64,000 nt of DNA, from assembly GCA_965279355.1 (NCBI GenBank), contig OZ257155.1:2604001-2668000 (forward strand). Direction: 5' to 3'. Positions 42,160 to 50,439 of the stretch are shown piece after piece. The DNA comes from G965279355 sp965279355. GTDB taxonomy: Bacteria; Pseudomonadota; Alphaproteobacteria; CACIAM-22H2. The stretch's first letter is position 1, and each line of letters opens with the position of its first letter. The notes beneath the pieces were generated by a model. It saw nothing but the letters and a program-made list of their open reading frames with translations. It was not told the DNA's origin and ran no database searches. A program made the translations under genes and the position numbers.

Positions 42160-42879
42160 TTAGCGGCTGGACGGCGGGTCCACCGTCGCGGCGGCGACGA
42201 TTGCGCCGAGGCCGCCGACGGTCTGCTGCTGCATCAGCACGGCGCAGCCGCTCTTCTCGAACGTCGCCGGATCGACGTCGAGCGGCACCGACATCGCCTG
42301 CCCGTCATAACGCGCGAGTTCGCGCCATTCGCGCACGACATTGTAGTTCGCGAGCTGGCGGCCCTTGTTCTCGCCCTTCACGACGGGGGTGCGGTGCTGC
42401 TTCTCGTAGGTGACGAGCGTGATGGTCGAGGGTGCCGGCGCATTGCCTGAGATCCGCAGCTCGTTCCCTTCAATGCGCAGATACTGCCGCGATGCGGCGC
42501 GGCGCTCCTGCACCGCTTCGCCGAGCAGCCGGTTCATCTCGGCGCGGTCCGAGCCGACGCCGACCCGCTGGCCGTTGACGATCATCTGCGGGGTGTAGAC
42601 GAAGCGCTGATGCAGGACGCGCGAGTAGTTGCGCTGGCGGTCGCTGAACAGGCGCTGCGCGAACGGGTCCTTCCAGCCGATATAGTCCCAGTAATCGACA
42701 TGCAGCGAGAGCGCGAGCACATCAGGCCGCTTTGAAAGTTCGCCGAGAAAGGCGTCGGCCGGCGGACAGGAACTGCAGCCCTGGCTGGTGAACAGCTCGA
42801 CCACCACGATCCGCTCGCCCGCCGCGGCCGGGACGACCGACAGAGCGAAGGCAAGGATCGGAGCGGCAAACCGTTTCAT
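42160..42879 (-). CDS. DUF1223-family exported thioredoxin-fold protein
   Basis: A 239-residue exported protein: signal peptide MKRFAAPILAFALSVVPAAA, then VVVELFTSQGCSSCPPADAF with a CxxC, DYWDYIGWKDPFAQRLFSDR, and FVYTPQMIVNGQRVGVGSDR. The DUF1223 (thioredoxin-like) family is widespread in alphaproteobacteria; a redox role is likely but untested. It is convergent with htpG, 4 bp between stops. ATG 42879 is used because it starts the signal peptide. Confidence 0.9.
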   Translation of the reverse strand: MKRFAAPILAFALSVVPAAAGERIVVVELFTSQGCSSCPPADAFLGELSKRPDVLALSLHVDYWDYIGWKDPFAQRLFSDRQRNYSRVLHQRFVYTPQMIVNGQRVGVGSDRAEMNRLLGEAVQERRAASRQYLRIEGNELRISGNAPAPSTITLVTYEKQHRTPVVKGENKGRQLANYNVVREWRELARYDGQAMSVPLDVDPATFEKSGCAVLMQQQTVGGLGAIVAAATVDPPSSR

Positions 42880-42981
42880 CGCAGGCACTCTACGCCGGGG
42901 CACATCTTGCGGTCATCACCTGCGGGTGATGAGCCGTCACGCTTGCGTGAATAATAGCCCGCGATGGGCCGTTGTCGCGAC

Positions 42982-43281
42982 ATGAAGACGCTCAAACCCT
43001 TCGCCGTGGCGCTCTTTGTCGCCGTGGCCCTGATCGGCGCCGGCAAACCCGCCGCGGCCGCCGACCCGCCCATGCCGACCCCGCCCTTGACCGGTTCGGA
43101 CGCCGAGGCGCTGGCGCGGGCGGCCATCGAACAGCTGGTCCGCGCGCTGGGCCTGGCCCTGCAATCGGTGCCGCAATACGAAATGCCGCGGATGAACGAG
43201 GATGGCGACATCATCATCCGCCGGTCCAATCCCCGGCCGATCGATGTCCGCCCGCCCTCACCCGACGAAGCGGCGACCTAA
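42982..43281 (+). CDS. Small exported hypothetical protein
   Basis: A 99-residue protein with signal peptide (MKTLKPFAVALFVAVALIG ... KPAAA) and a mature part with SDAEALARAAIEQLVRALGL followed by a proline/arginine-rich C-terminus (RRSNPRPIDVRPPSPDE). The amphipathic helix in the middle suggests a membrane- or cell-wall-associated role. It is divergent from DUF1223. Nothing else is recognisable. Confidence 0.6.
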   Translation: MKTLKPFAVALFVAVALIGAGKPAAAADPPMPTPPLTGSDAEALARAAIEQLVRALGLALQSVPQYEMPRMNEDGDIIIRRSNPRPIDVRPPSPDEAAT

Positions 43282-43292
43282 TAACCATTTCC

Positions 43293-43390
43293 GTCACCCC
43301 GCGCTTGACGCGGGGTCCATGTCGCCCCGGGGCCATACACCTTGAAGCGGGACAGCGGATAGATGGACCCCGCGTCAAGCGCGGGGTGAC
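43293..43390. repeat. Palindromic repeat family 1, copy 1
   Basis: A 98-bp element with perfect 28-bp inverted ends (left arm begins GTCACCCCGCGCTTGACG, right arm is its exact complement). A second copy lies at 63160-63230. This GTCACCCCG...CGGGGTCCAT dyad is the widespread alphaproteobacterial REP-like sequence (often spuriously translated as 'RVKRGVT'). It lies after the small exported gene; between it and the aconitase terminator is about 160 bp with no gene. Confidence 0.9.
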
Positions 43391-43554
43391 AGATAGCGGA
43401 GGACTTGGCGTTACCACCACTCCCCCTCCCGGCAGGAGAGAGGGAGTGCGGGCCGTCCAGTTCGCTCAGTTCGCTCACATTTGGTGTGTTTTCAAAATTC
43501 AAAAATACAATCTTTGATTGCCGATTAGATATCTTTCACAATTAATAGTCCCGC

Positions 43555-43594
43555 AAAAAAGAAGGCCGGGGACGGCTTTACCGTCCCCGGCCTT
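43555..43594 (-). terminator. Terminator of acnA
   Basis: A perfect 14-bp stem AAGGCCGGGGACGG / CCGTCCCCGGCCTT with loop CTTTA, followed on the minus strand by CTTTTTT. It lies 20 bp after the acnA stop. Confidence 0.92.
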
Positions 43595-43613
43595 TTGCGT
43601 TTCCGCCTGCTGT

Positions 43614-46307
43614 TTACGCCGCCGACTTGAGCAGGGCGCGCAGCACGTAGGGCAGGATGCCGCCGTGGCGGAAGTATTCGACCTCATCGACCGTATCGAT
43701 GCGGCAGAGGAGCTGGATCGTCTCCTTGCGGCCGTCGGTGCGGGTGATGGTGAGCGCCACCGGCATGCGCGGCTTGATGCCGCCGGCGATCCCGGTGATG
43801 TCGAAGGTCTCGCTGCCGTCGAGCTTGAGCGCCTTGCGGTCCATGCCTTCGGGGAACTGCAGCGGCAGCACGCCCATGCCGACCAGGTTCGAGCGATGGA
43901 TACGCTCGAAGCTCTCGACGACCACCGCCTTCACGCCCAGCAGCAACGTGCCCTTGGCTGCCCAGTCGCGCGATGATCCCGTGCCGTATTCCTTGCCGCC
44001 GATGACGACGAGGGGAACGTTGTTCGCCTTGTACTTCATCGCCGCATCGTAGATCGGCATGACCTCGCCGCCCGGCATGTATCGCGTGACGCCGCCGGAA
44101 GTGCCCGGCGCCATCTCGTTCTTGAGGCGGATGTTCGCAAACGTGCCGCGCATCATGACTTCATGATTGCCGCGCCGCGCGCCGAACTGGTTGAAGTCGT
44201 CGGGACGCACCTGATGCTCGAGCAGGTAACCGCCCGCCGGGCCATCCTTCTTGATCGAACCGGCCGGCGAGATGTGGTCGGTGGTGATGCTGTCACCCAG
44301 CACCGCCAGCGGCCGCGCATCCTTGATGTCGGAGAAGCCGCCGGCTTCCTTGGGCAGGCCTTCGAAGTACGGCGCCAGACGCACATAGGTGCTGGTGTCG
44401 TCCCACTTGTAGGTCATGCCCGACGGCGCGCTCATGTTCTGCCAGCGCGTATCGCCCTTGAAGACGTTCGAGTAACGCGACTTGAACATCTCCGGCGTCA
44501 GCGCCTTCTTGATCGTATCCTGCACCTCGGCGTTCGACGGCCAGATATCCTTGAGATAGACCGGCTTGCCGTCCGAGCCTTCGCCGATCGGATCCTTGGT
44601 GAGATCCTTGAGCAGCGAACCGGCCAGCGCATAGGCGACGACCAGCGGCGGCGAGGCGAGATAGTTGCCCTTCACCAGCGCATGCACGCGGCCTTCGAAG
44701 TTACGGTTGCCCGACAGCACGGCGCAGACCGTGAGATCGCCCTCTTCGATCGCCTCGTTGATGTTGTCGGGGAGCGGCCCTGAGTTGCCGATACAGGTCG
44801 TGCAGCCGAAGCCCGCGATGTTGAAACCCAGCGCATCGAGTTCGCTCTGCAGGCCGGCGGCCTTGAGATAGTCGGCGACCACCTGCGAGCCCGGCGCCAG
44901 TGAGGTCTTCACCCACGGCTTGGTCTTGAGGCCCTTCTGGCGCGCGTTGCGCGCGACGAGGCCCGCCGCCATCAGCACCGAGGGGTTGGAGGTGTTGGTG
45001 CAGGAAGTGATCGCCGCGATCATCACGTCGCCGTGGCTGATCTCGAAATTGGCCCCCTTCACCTTGATCGGACCCTTGGACGCCTTGGGGCCGGCGAGTT
45101 CCGGCAGCGCCTTCTCGAAGCCCGCCTTGGCGCCGGAGAGCAGCACCTTGTCCTGCGGACGCTTCGGCCCGGCCATCGTCGGCTCGACCGTGTTGATGTC
45201 GAGCTCCAGCGAATCCGTGAACACCGGATCGGGTGAGGACGGATCGCGCCACATGCCCTGTGCCTTGGCATACGCCTCGACCAGCGCCACGCGCTGCGGA
45301 TCGCGGCCCGTGAACTTCAGGAAGTTGATCGTCTCCTGATCGATCGGGAAGAAGCCGCAGGTCGCGCCGTATTCCGGCGCCATGTTGGCGATGGTCGCGC
45401 GGTCGGCGAGCGACAGCGAATCCAGGCCGGGGCCGTAGAACTCGACGAACTTGTTCACCACGCCCTTCTTGCGGAGGAGGTTGGTAACGGTGAGGACCAG
45501 ATCGGTCGCCGTCGTGCCTTCGCGCAGCTTGCCCGTCATCTTGAAGCCGACGACTTCGGGAATGAGCATCGAGATGGGCTGACCCAGCATCGCCGCTTCC
45601 GCCTCGATACCGCCCACGCCCCAGCCGAGCACGGCCAGGCCGTTGACCATCGTGGTGTGGCTGTCGGTGCCGACCAGCGTGTCGGGATAGGCAAAGGTCT
45701 TGCCGTCTTCATCGCCCGTCCACACCGTCTGCGACAGGTATTCCAGATTGACCTGGTGGCAGATGCCGGTACCCGGCGGGACCACGCGGAAATTCGCGAA
45801 TGCCTGCGCGCCCCAGCGGAGGAAGTTGTAGCGCTCGCCGTTGCGCTCGTATTCGAGCTTCACGTTCTTCTCGAGCGCGTCCGCCGTGCCGGCGTAATCC
45901 ATGATCACCGAGTGATCAATGACGAGATCGACCGGCGACAGCGGATTGATCTTTTTGGGATCGCCGCCCATCGCCACCATCGCATCGCGCATCGCGGCGA
46001 GATCGACGACGGCGGGAACGCCGGTGAAGTCCTGCATCAGCACGCGCGCCGGGCGATAGGCGATCTCGCGATCGGAGCGGCGGTCCTTGAGCCAGCCGCC
46101 GACGGCCTTCACGTCGTCGACGCTGACGGTGCGGCCGTCTTCATGGCGCAGCAGGTTTTCCAGCAGAACCTTCAGCGAGTTCGGCAGCTTCTCGATGCCC
46201 TGCAGGCCGGCCAGCTTGGCGGCCTCGAGGAGGCTGAAATATTCATAAGACTTGCCGCCGACGGACAGGGTGCGACGGGTTTTCAGGGTGTCATGACCGA
46301 TGGGCAC
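43614..46307 (-). CDS. acnA: Aconitate hydratase AcnA
   Basis: Interconverts citrate and isocitrate in the TCA cycle. The 897-residue protein has the 4Fe-4S ligands in AITSCTNTSNPSV and GFGCTTCIGNSG, and the swivelling C-terminal domain with GKEYGTGSSRDWAAKG. Length is typical of AcnA/IRP-type. The start MPIGHDTLKTRRTLSVGGKS is close to the family. The long upstream region (46308-46836) contains no gene. Confidence 0.98.
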   Translation of the reverse strand: MPIGHDTLKTRRTLSVGGKSYEYFSLLEAAKLAGLQGIEKLPNSLKVLLENLLRHEDGRTVSVDDVKAVGGWLKDRRSDREIAYRPARVLMQDFTGVPAVVDLAAMRDAMVAMGGDPKKINPLSPVDLVIDHSVIMDYAGTADALEKNVKLEYERNGERYNFLRWGAQAFANFRVVPPGTGICHQVNLEYLSQTVWTGDEDGKTFAYPDTLVGTDSHTTMVNGLAVLGWGVGGIEAEAAMLGQPISMLIPEVVGFKMTGKLREGTTATDLVLTVTNLLRKKGVVNKFVEFYGPGLDSLSLADRATIANMAPEYGATCGFFPIDQETINFLKFTGRDPQRVALVEAYAKAQGMWRDPSSPDPVFTDSLELDINTVEPTMAGPKRPQDKVLLSGAKAGFEKALPELAGPKASKGPIKVKGANFEISHGDVMIAAITSCTNTSNPSVLMAAGLVARNARQKGLKTKPWVKTSLAPGSQVVADYLKAAGLQSELDALGFNIAGFGCTTCIGNSGPLPDNINEAIEEGDLTVCAVLSGNRNFEGRVHALVKGNYLASPPLVVAYALAGSLLKDLTKDPIGEGSDGKPVYLKDIWPSNAEVQDTIKKALTPEMFKSRYSNVFKGDTRWQNMSAPSGMTYKWDDTSTYVRLAPYFEGLPKEAGGFSDIKDARPLAVLGDSITTDHISPAGSIKKDGPAGGYLLEHQVRPDDFNQFGARRGNHEVMMRGTFANIRLKNEMAPGTSGGVTRYMPGGEVMPIYDAAMKYKANNVPLVVIGGKEYGTGSSRDWAAKGTLLLGVKAVVVESFERIHRSNLVGMGVLPLQFPEGMDRKALKLDGSETFDITGIAGGIKPRMPVALTITRTDGRKETIQLLCRIDTVDEVEYFRHGGILPYVLRALLKSAA

Positions 46308-46542
46308 GGAAGCGCTCCTCGTAAAGGCAGGAAAGACGGAGGACGCGGCTCCGCAGGGACTGGAAGCCGCCGAGGGAAGGAGAATTACACCCTCTGTGCG
46401 CCGTTTTGAAGTGGGCCGAAGAGTCCCAAAGGGTTAATGCGCCTTTTAAAAACAGGGACTTGCCCGGGTTTTCCACCGCCACGGCACGGATACCCTGACG
46501 GTCGTCATGGACTTTCCCCGTTCGATCAGAGGGTTAGCCAGC

Positions 46543-46580
46543 AAAAGCAAAACCGGCGGCGGGGTTGCCTCGCCGCCGGT
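46543..46580 (-). terminator. Orphan intrinsic terminator
   Basis: On the minus strand ACCGGCGGCG pairs with CGCCGCCGGT and is followed by TTTTGCTTTTG. The nearest minus-strand gene (46837-47247) ends about 257 bp earlier, with a repeat in between, so it ends a long 3' region or an unannotated RNA. Confidence 0.65.
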
Positions 46581-46667
46581 GCGCAAAAGCGACAGTCTGT
46601 CTCGATTGCCGGGGTCAGGCGCGGGCACGCTTCGCCCTCCCCCATTTTGTCATCCCCTCCCATCCCT

Positions 46668-46781
46668 CTGTCATCCCAGCGAAAGCTGGGACCCAGGTAA
46701 CCCGGCCTCTCCGAGGAAAACCACGGAACGCGATACACGAACCACCCAACGGCTGGGTCCCAGCTTTCGCTGGGATGACAG
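46668..46781. repeat. Palindromic repeat family 2, copy 1 (MITE-like)
   Basis: A 114-bp element with perfect 28-bp inverted ends (left arm starts CTGTCATCCCAGCGAAAG). The interior (CCCGGCCTCTCCGAGG...ACCACGGAACG) is shared with the copy at 55514. Spurious translations give the well-known 'WVPAFAGMT' and 'HPSESWDP' peptides. It is a widespread noncoding repeat; no transposase is in view. No target-site duplication is visible. The rest of 46308-46836 contains an orphan terminator and nothing else clear. Confidence 0.9.
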
Positions 46782-46836
46782 TGTTGGTTATGGGCGTTTA
46801 TCGCGACATCCGACGAACCACCGCGCAAAACGTGAG

Positions 46837-47247
46837 CTAGCGGACCGGGGTGATTGTGACGGTCACAGAACCGGGACGGTCGAAGATGGATACATCGCCC
46901 CTCACCTGCGCGAGAATGGCGATGCCTGGTTGCGGGACCTGCCCGTCACGATAGTAGATGACGAAATGATTGGAGGACCAAAGACCAAGCATCCCTTTGG
47001 AGAAATCAGTTTGCCGCGAGACTTCCGCGAGCGGCGCAGGAAGGTTGCCGGTCTTTTCCTGTCGCAGGTGATCGCGCATCGATATTGTGACGGGCAACAT
47101 CCGCGCGAGCGATCGAGCGGCCTCATTGTCCGCGAGTTCGGCTTTTACCTCGCCCCATTCGGATGAGATGACGATGTGCCGCTGCGCCATCGCCGGCCCT
47201 CCCAGCGCGAACACCAACGCAGATACTGCGAACGTCTTTATGAACAT
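46837..47247 (-). CDS. Exported cyclophilin-like-domain protein
   Basis: A 136-residue protein: signal peptide MFIKTFAVSALVFALGGPAMA, then a cyclophilin-like beta-barrel (PF18050 type) with VKAELADNEAARSLARMLPV, ISMRDHLRQEKTGNLP and HFVIYYRDGQVPQPGIAILA. These small barrels are not active prolyl isomerases as far as is known. It is found with LysR-controlled aldehyde oxidase genes here. It overlaps the upstream hypothetical gene by 10 bp. Confidence 0.85.
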   Translation of the reverse strand: MFIKTFAVSALVFALGGPAMAQRHIVISSEWGEVKAELADNEAARSLARMLPVTISMRDHLRQEKTGNLPAPLAEVSRQTDFSKGMLGLWSSNHFVIYYRDGQVPQPGIAILAQVRGDVSIFDRPGSVTVTITPVR

Positions 47248-47552
47248 GACGGTCTCCAATGATCTGCGCCCGTGGTGCTTCTGGCGGTTGCGTTAGCCGG
47301 TCGCCGCACTTCGGCAATCTGTGGTCCGGATTGAACGTACTGCGGCGACGCCGGCCACGCCTCGCCCGGCTCATCGGTCATCCATTCCATGACTTCAGCA
47401 ACGGCCGGATCGTTGAGGTCGAAGCCAGGGACCAGCGCAACCACACCGGGAGCGACGCCACTCGATGATTCCGGAAGTGCGCCCTGCACGCCAATCGCAC
47501 CGATACTCAAGGCGGCGACAACCCACATCGCGGTGATATCCAGGAATTTCAT
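47238..47552 (-). CDS. Hypothetical exported protein
   Basis: A 104-residue protein with a signal-like start MKFLDITAMWVVAALSIGAI and a mature part rich in Pro, Ala and Glu (VMEWMTDEPGEAWPASPQYV). Its stop overlaps the cyclophilin-like gene by 10 bp, as in a coupled pair. The Shine-Dalgarno is weak and no family is recognised. Confidence 0.5.
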   Translation of the reverse strand: MKFLDITAMWVVAALSIGAIGVQGALPESSSGVAPGVVALVPGFDLNDPAVAEVMEWMTDEPGEAWPASPQYVQSGPQIAEVRRPANATARSTTGADHWRPSCS

Positions 47553-47582
47553 GTCACGTCTCTATTTTAACGGTTTCGGATT

Positions 47583-47696
47583 TCACTTCAGGTACTGCTC
47601 GTCTGCGACCTTCTCCATCCAGTCGACGGTCTTACCGCCGACCACGTAGGCGCCATCAGGGCGAGCGAAAAAAGTCGCGGCTTTAAACTGGTTCAC
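47583..47696 (-). CDS. Possible 37-residue peptide
   Basis: A GTG at 47696 is preceded by GGAGAACGCC, a fair Shine-Dalgarno at good distance, and opens a 37-codon frame (MNQFKAATFFARPDGAYVVG ... ADEQYLK). The frame also continues upstream into the LysR start region, which is less credible. It is divergent from LysR. It might be a small gene or the remains of a larger one. I see no homologue. Confidence 0.35.
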   Translation of the reverse strand: MNQFKAATFFARPDGAYVVGGKTVDWMEKVADEQYLK

Positions 47697-47791
47697 GGCG
47701 TTCTCCGTCCTGCGTGACCCCTGATTTAGCGCAGGCGCAGTCCTGCCATTAGTCGGTATAATCGGCATGGACTTATGAGCGGAGGCCATGA

Positions 47792-48685
47792 ATGGCACGC
47801 AGCAATCTGAACGACCTCCACGCTTTCGTTTCGGTGGCGCGGGAGCGGAGTTTCACCAAGGCGGCAGCCAAGCTTGGCGTGTCGCAGTCGGCGCTCAGCC
47901 ACGCAATGCGCGAGCTGGAGGCGCGGCTGGGTTTGCGGTTGCTGACCCGGACGACGCGGAGCGTCGCGCCGACAGAGGCGGGAGAGCGCCTTCTTCTTAC
48001 CATCGGCCCGCGGCTGGAGGAGATCGATGCCGAGCTCGCCTCCTTGCGCGAACTACGGGAGAAGCCGGCCGGCACCATTCGCATCTCGGCCACCGATCAT
48101 GCCGCCGATACGATCCTGCTGCCGAAGCTGGCGCCGGTTCTGCGTGAGTACCCCGATATCAAAGTTGAGATCGTTGTCGATTATCGCCTGATCGACATTG
48201 TCGCCGAGCGGTTCGATGCGGGTGTGCGCGATGGCGAGCAGGTCGCCAAGGATATGATCGCGGTGCCGATTGGGCCGGATATCCGCATGGCAGCTGTTGC
48301 GGCACCGTCTTATTTCAGGAAGCGCCCGGTACCCAAGACGCCGCAGGAGCTGATCAGCCACAATTGCATCAATCTGCGCCTGACGACACGCGGCGACCTC
48401 TATGCATGGGAGTTTGAGAAGGGGCGCAAGAAACTGAATGTGCGTGTCGACGGCCAGCTCACCCTCAACACCCCGGCGCAGCTCCTGAGTGCGGCTCTCG
48501 CCGGGTACGGCCTAGCCTATGTGTCGGACGAGGCGGCGCGGCCGTATATCGAAAGGGGCCGCCTCAAACATGTGCTTGAGGACTGGTCGCCGCCGTGGGC
48601 CGGCTATCACCTCTACTACCCAAGCCGCCGCCAACCCTCCGCGGCCTTCAAGGTGATCGTGGACGCGTTGCGTTATCGCGAGTGA
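47792..48685 (+). CDS. LysR-family transcriptional regulator
   Basis: A 297-residue regulator: winged helix at residues 1-65 (LNDLHAFVSVARERSFTKAA, LGVSQSALSHAMRELEARLG, TRTTRSVAPTEAGE), then a substrate-binding domain (about 90-297) with VEIVVDYRLIDIVAERFDAG and AAPSYFRKRP. It belongs to the large group of LysR proteins with 'RTTRSV' wings that control oxidoreductases. It lies 167 bp upstream of paoABC in the same direction, which it probably activates, perhaps with the exported genes on the other side. Confidence 0.94.
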   Translation: MARSNLNDLHAFVSVARERSFTKAAAKLGVSQSALSHAMRELEARLGLRLLTRTTRSVAPTEAGERLLLTIGPRLEEIDAELASLRELREKPAGTIRISATDHAADTILLPKLAPVLREYPDIKVEIVVDYRLIDIVAERFDAGVRDGEQVAKDMIAVPIGPDIRMAAVAAPSYFRKRPVPKTPQELISHNCINLRLTTRGDLYAWEFEKGRKKLNVRVDGQLTLNTPAQLLSAALAGYGLAYVSDEAARPYIERGRLKHVLEDWSPPWAGYHLYYPSRRQPSAAFKVIVDALRYRE

Positions 48686-48852
48686 GTGACGTGCATCTAT
48701 GAGCAATGCTCATAGGCCCATGCGGATTTCACCGTCTAGTTGTTAAAGCACTGCTCCCGCACAGTTCAGTCCTGACGATCAATCCTCCGCGGCGATGGGA
48801 CCCTTTTTGCCGGTGCGCGTTGATCGACTGTCACTGAGTGTGGGAGCACGAG

Positions 48853-49488
48853 ATGGACAACCCCAGCGAATTTCACCTGTCCCGACGCACCCTGTTACTG
48901 GGGACGACGGCGGCGGTCGCCGCGACAACGGTACCGCCGCCTGTACGGGCGCAGAGTACCGCCGCGCAAATCACCTCCATCTCGAAAGTGTCCCTCACGG
49001 TGAACGGCGTTGTCCGCGAGCTGCAGCTCGATACGCGGATGACGTTGCTCGATGCGGTCCGTGAGCGTCTGCAGCTGACCGGCACCAAGAAAGGCTGCGA
49101 TCACGGCCAGTGCGGTGCCTGCACGGTGATCGTCGACGGGCGGCGGATCAATTCGTGCCTGACCCTGGCCGTGATGCATGACGGTGACAGCATCACCACG
49201 ATCGAGGGACTGGGCACACCTGACAACTTGCATCCGATGCAGGCCGCTTTCGTGAAACACGATGGCTATCAGTGCGGGTTCTGTACACCGGGGCAGATCT
49301 GCTCGGCCGTCGCGGTGCTGGATGAAATCAAATCGGGGATCCCCAGCCATGTCAGTGGCGATCTCACCGCGCAGCCGCAGGCGACAGCGGCCGAGTTCCG
49401 CGAACGCATGAGCGGCAATATCTGCCGCTGCGGTGCCTATTCGAACATCGTCGATGCGATCTCTGAAGTCTCGGGGAGTCGCGCATGA
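48853..49488 (+). CDS. paoA: Aldehyde oxidase [2Fe-2S] subunit PaoA
   Basis: The small subunit of a periplasmic molybdenum aldehyde oxidoreductase. It has a TAT signal (SRRTLLLGTTAAVAATT), a plant-type cluster motif GCDHGQCGACTV with a later NSC, and the second cluster motifs CGFCTPGQICSA and NICRCGAYSNI. The 211-residue form starts at ATG 48853; a GTG at 48838 is an alternative. It overlaps paoB by 4 bp. Co-regulation by the upstream LysR is likely. Confidence 0.95.
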   Translation: MDNPSEFHLSRRTLLLGTTAAVAATTVPPPVRAQSTAAQITSISKVSLTVNGVVRELQLDTRMTLLDAVRERLQLTGTKKGCDHGQCGACTVIVDGRRINSCLTLAVMHDGDSITTIEGLGTPDNLHPMQAAFVKHDGYQCGFCTPGQICSAVAVLDEIKSGIPSHVSGDLTAQPQATAAEFRERMSGNICRCGAYSNIVDAISEVSGSRA

Positions 49489-50435
49489 AAACCTTCACTT
49501 ACGAACGCGCGGATTCACCGGCGCAGGCCGCCGCATCCGCCGCGAGCATCCAGGGCGCCCGGTTCATTGCGGGCGGCACCAACCTTCTGGACCTGATGAA
49601 GCTGCAGATCGAAACACCGGCGCATCTCATCGACGTGAACCGGCTCGCGCTCGACCGGATCGAGGCGATGCCGGATGGCGGCCTGCGGATCGGAGCACTC
49701 GTGCGCAACACCGATCTTGCCGCCGACCCGCGCGTGCGGCGCGACTATGCGCTGCTGTCGCGGGCGCTGGTATCAGGGGCGTCGGGCCAGTTGCGCAACA
49801 AGGCGACGACCGCCGGCAATCTGCTTCAGCGCACGCGCTGCCCCTATTTCTATGACACCAACCAGCCGTGCAATAAGCGCCGGCCGGGCAGCGGCTGTTC
49901 AGCCCTCGGTGGGTTCAGCCGCTCGCTGGCCGTCATCGGCGGCAGTGACGCCTGTATCGCGACCCATCCCAGCGACATGGCGGTGGCGATGCGCGCGCTC
50001 GATGCGACGGTGGAGACGGTGCGCCCGGATGGGGTCGCGCGGAGTATTCCCATCGACGCGCTCTACCAGTTGCCCGGCACCACGCCGCAGGTCGAGCACA
50101 CGCTGTCGCCCGGTGAGCTGATCACGGCGGTGGCCTTGCCGAAACCGGTCGGCGGCAAGCACATCTATCGCAAGGTGCGCGACCGCGCGTCCTATGCGTT
50201 CGCGCTGGTGTCCGTCGGAGCCATCGTGCAGCGCGACGGGACGGGACGCGTGGCGCTCGGCGGGGTCGCGCCCAAGCCATGGCGGATCGAGGCGGCGGAC
50301 AGCCAGATGCCGCAAGGGGCACAGGCCGTCGCCGCGCAGCTCCTGGCTGGCGCCAAGCCGACCCACGAAAACGCATTCAAGCTGCAGCTGGTCGAGCGCG
50401 CGCTCGGCGCCGTGCTGGCCGAAGCGAAAGGCTGA
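49485..50435 (+). CDS. paoB: Aldehyde oxidase FAD subunit PaoB
   Basis: The FAD-binding subunit (316 residues): IAGGTNLLDLMKLQIETPAH (FAD pyrophosphate region), TAGNLLQRTRCPYFYD and PCNKRRPGSGCSALGG. The cysteines in the last two motifs are those that hold the extra [4Fe-4S] cluster known in E. coli PaoB. Its ATG overlaps paoA's stop. It connects electrons from PaoC through PaoA to an acceptor. Confidence 0.95.
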   Translation: MKTFTYERADSPAQAAASAASIQGARFIAGGTNLLDLMKLQIETPAHLIDVNRLALDRIEAMPDGGLRIGALVRNTDLAADPRVRRDYALLSRALVSGASGQLRNKATTAGNLLQRTRCPYFYDTNQPCNKRRPGSGCSALGGFSRSLAVIGGSDACIATHPSDMAVAMRALDATVETVRPDGVARSIPIDALYQLPGTTPQVEHTLSPGELITAVALPKPVGGKHIYRKVRDRASYAFALVSVGAIVQRDGTGRVALGGVAPKPWRIEAADSQMPQGAQAVAAQLLAGAKPTHENAFKLQLVERALGAVLAEAKG

Positions 50436-50439
50436 ACCC

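Noticed and set aside
46437..46840. Short frames in the repeat region giving WVPAFAGMT-like peptides
   Set aside because: These peptides come from translating a noncoding palindromic repeat and are a known false-gene signature.
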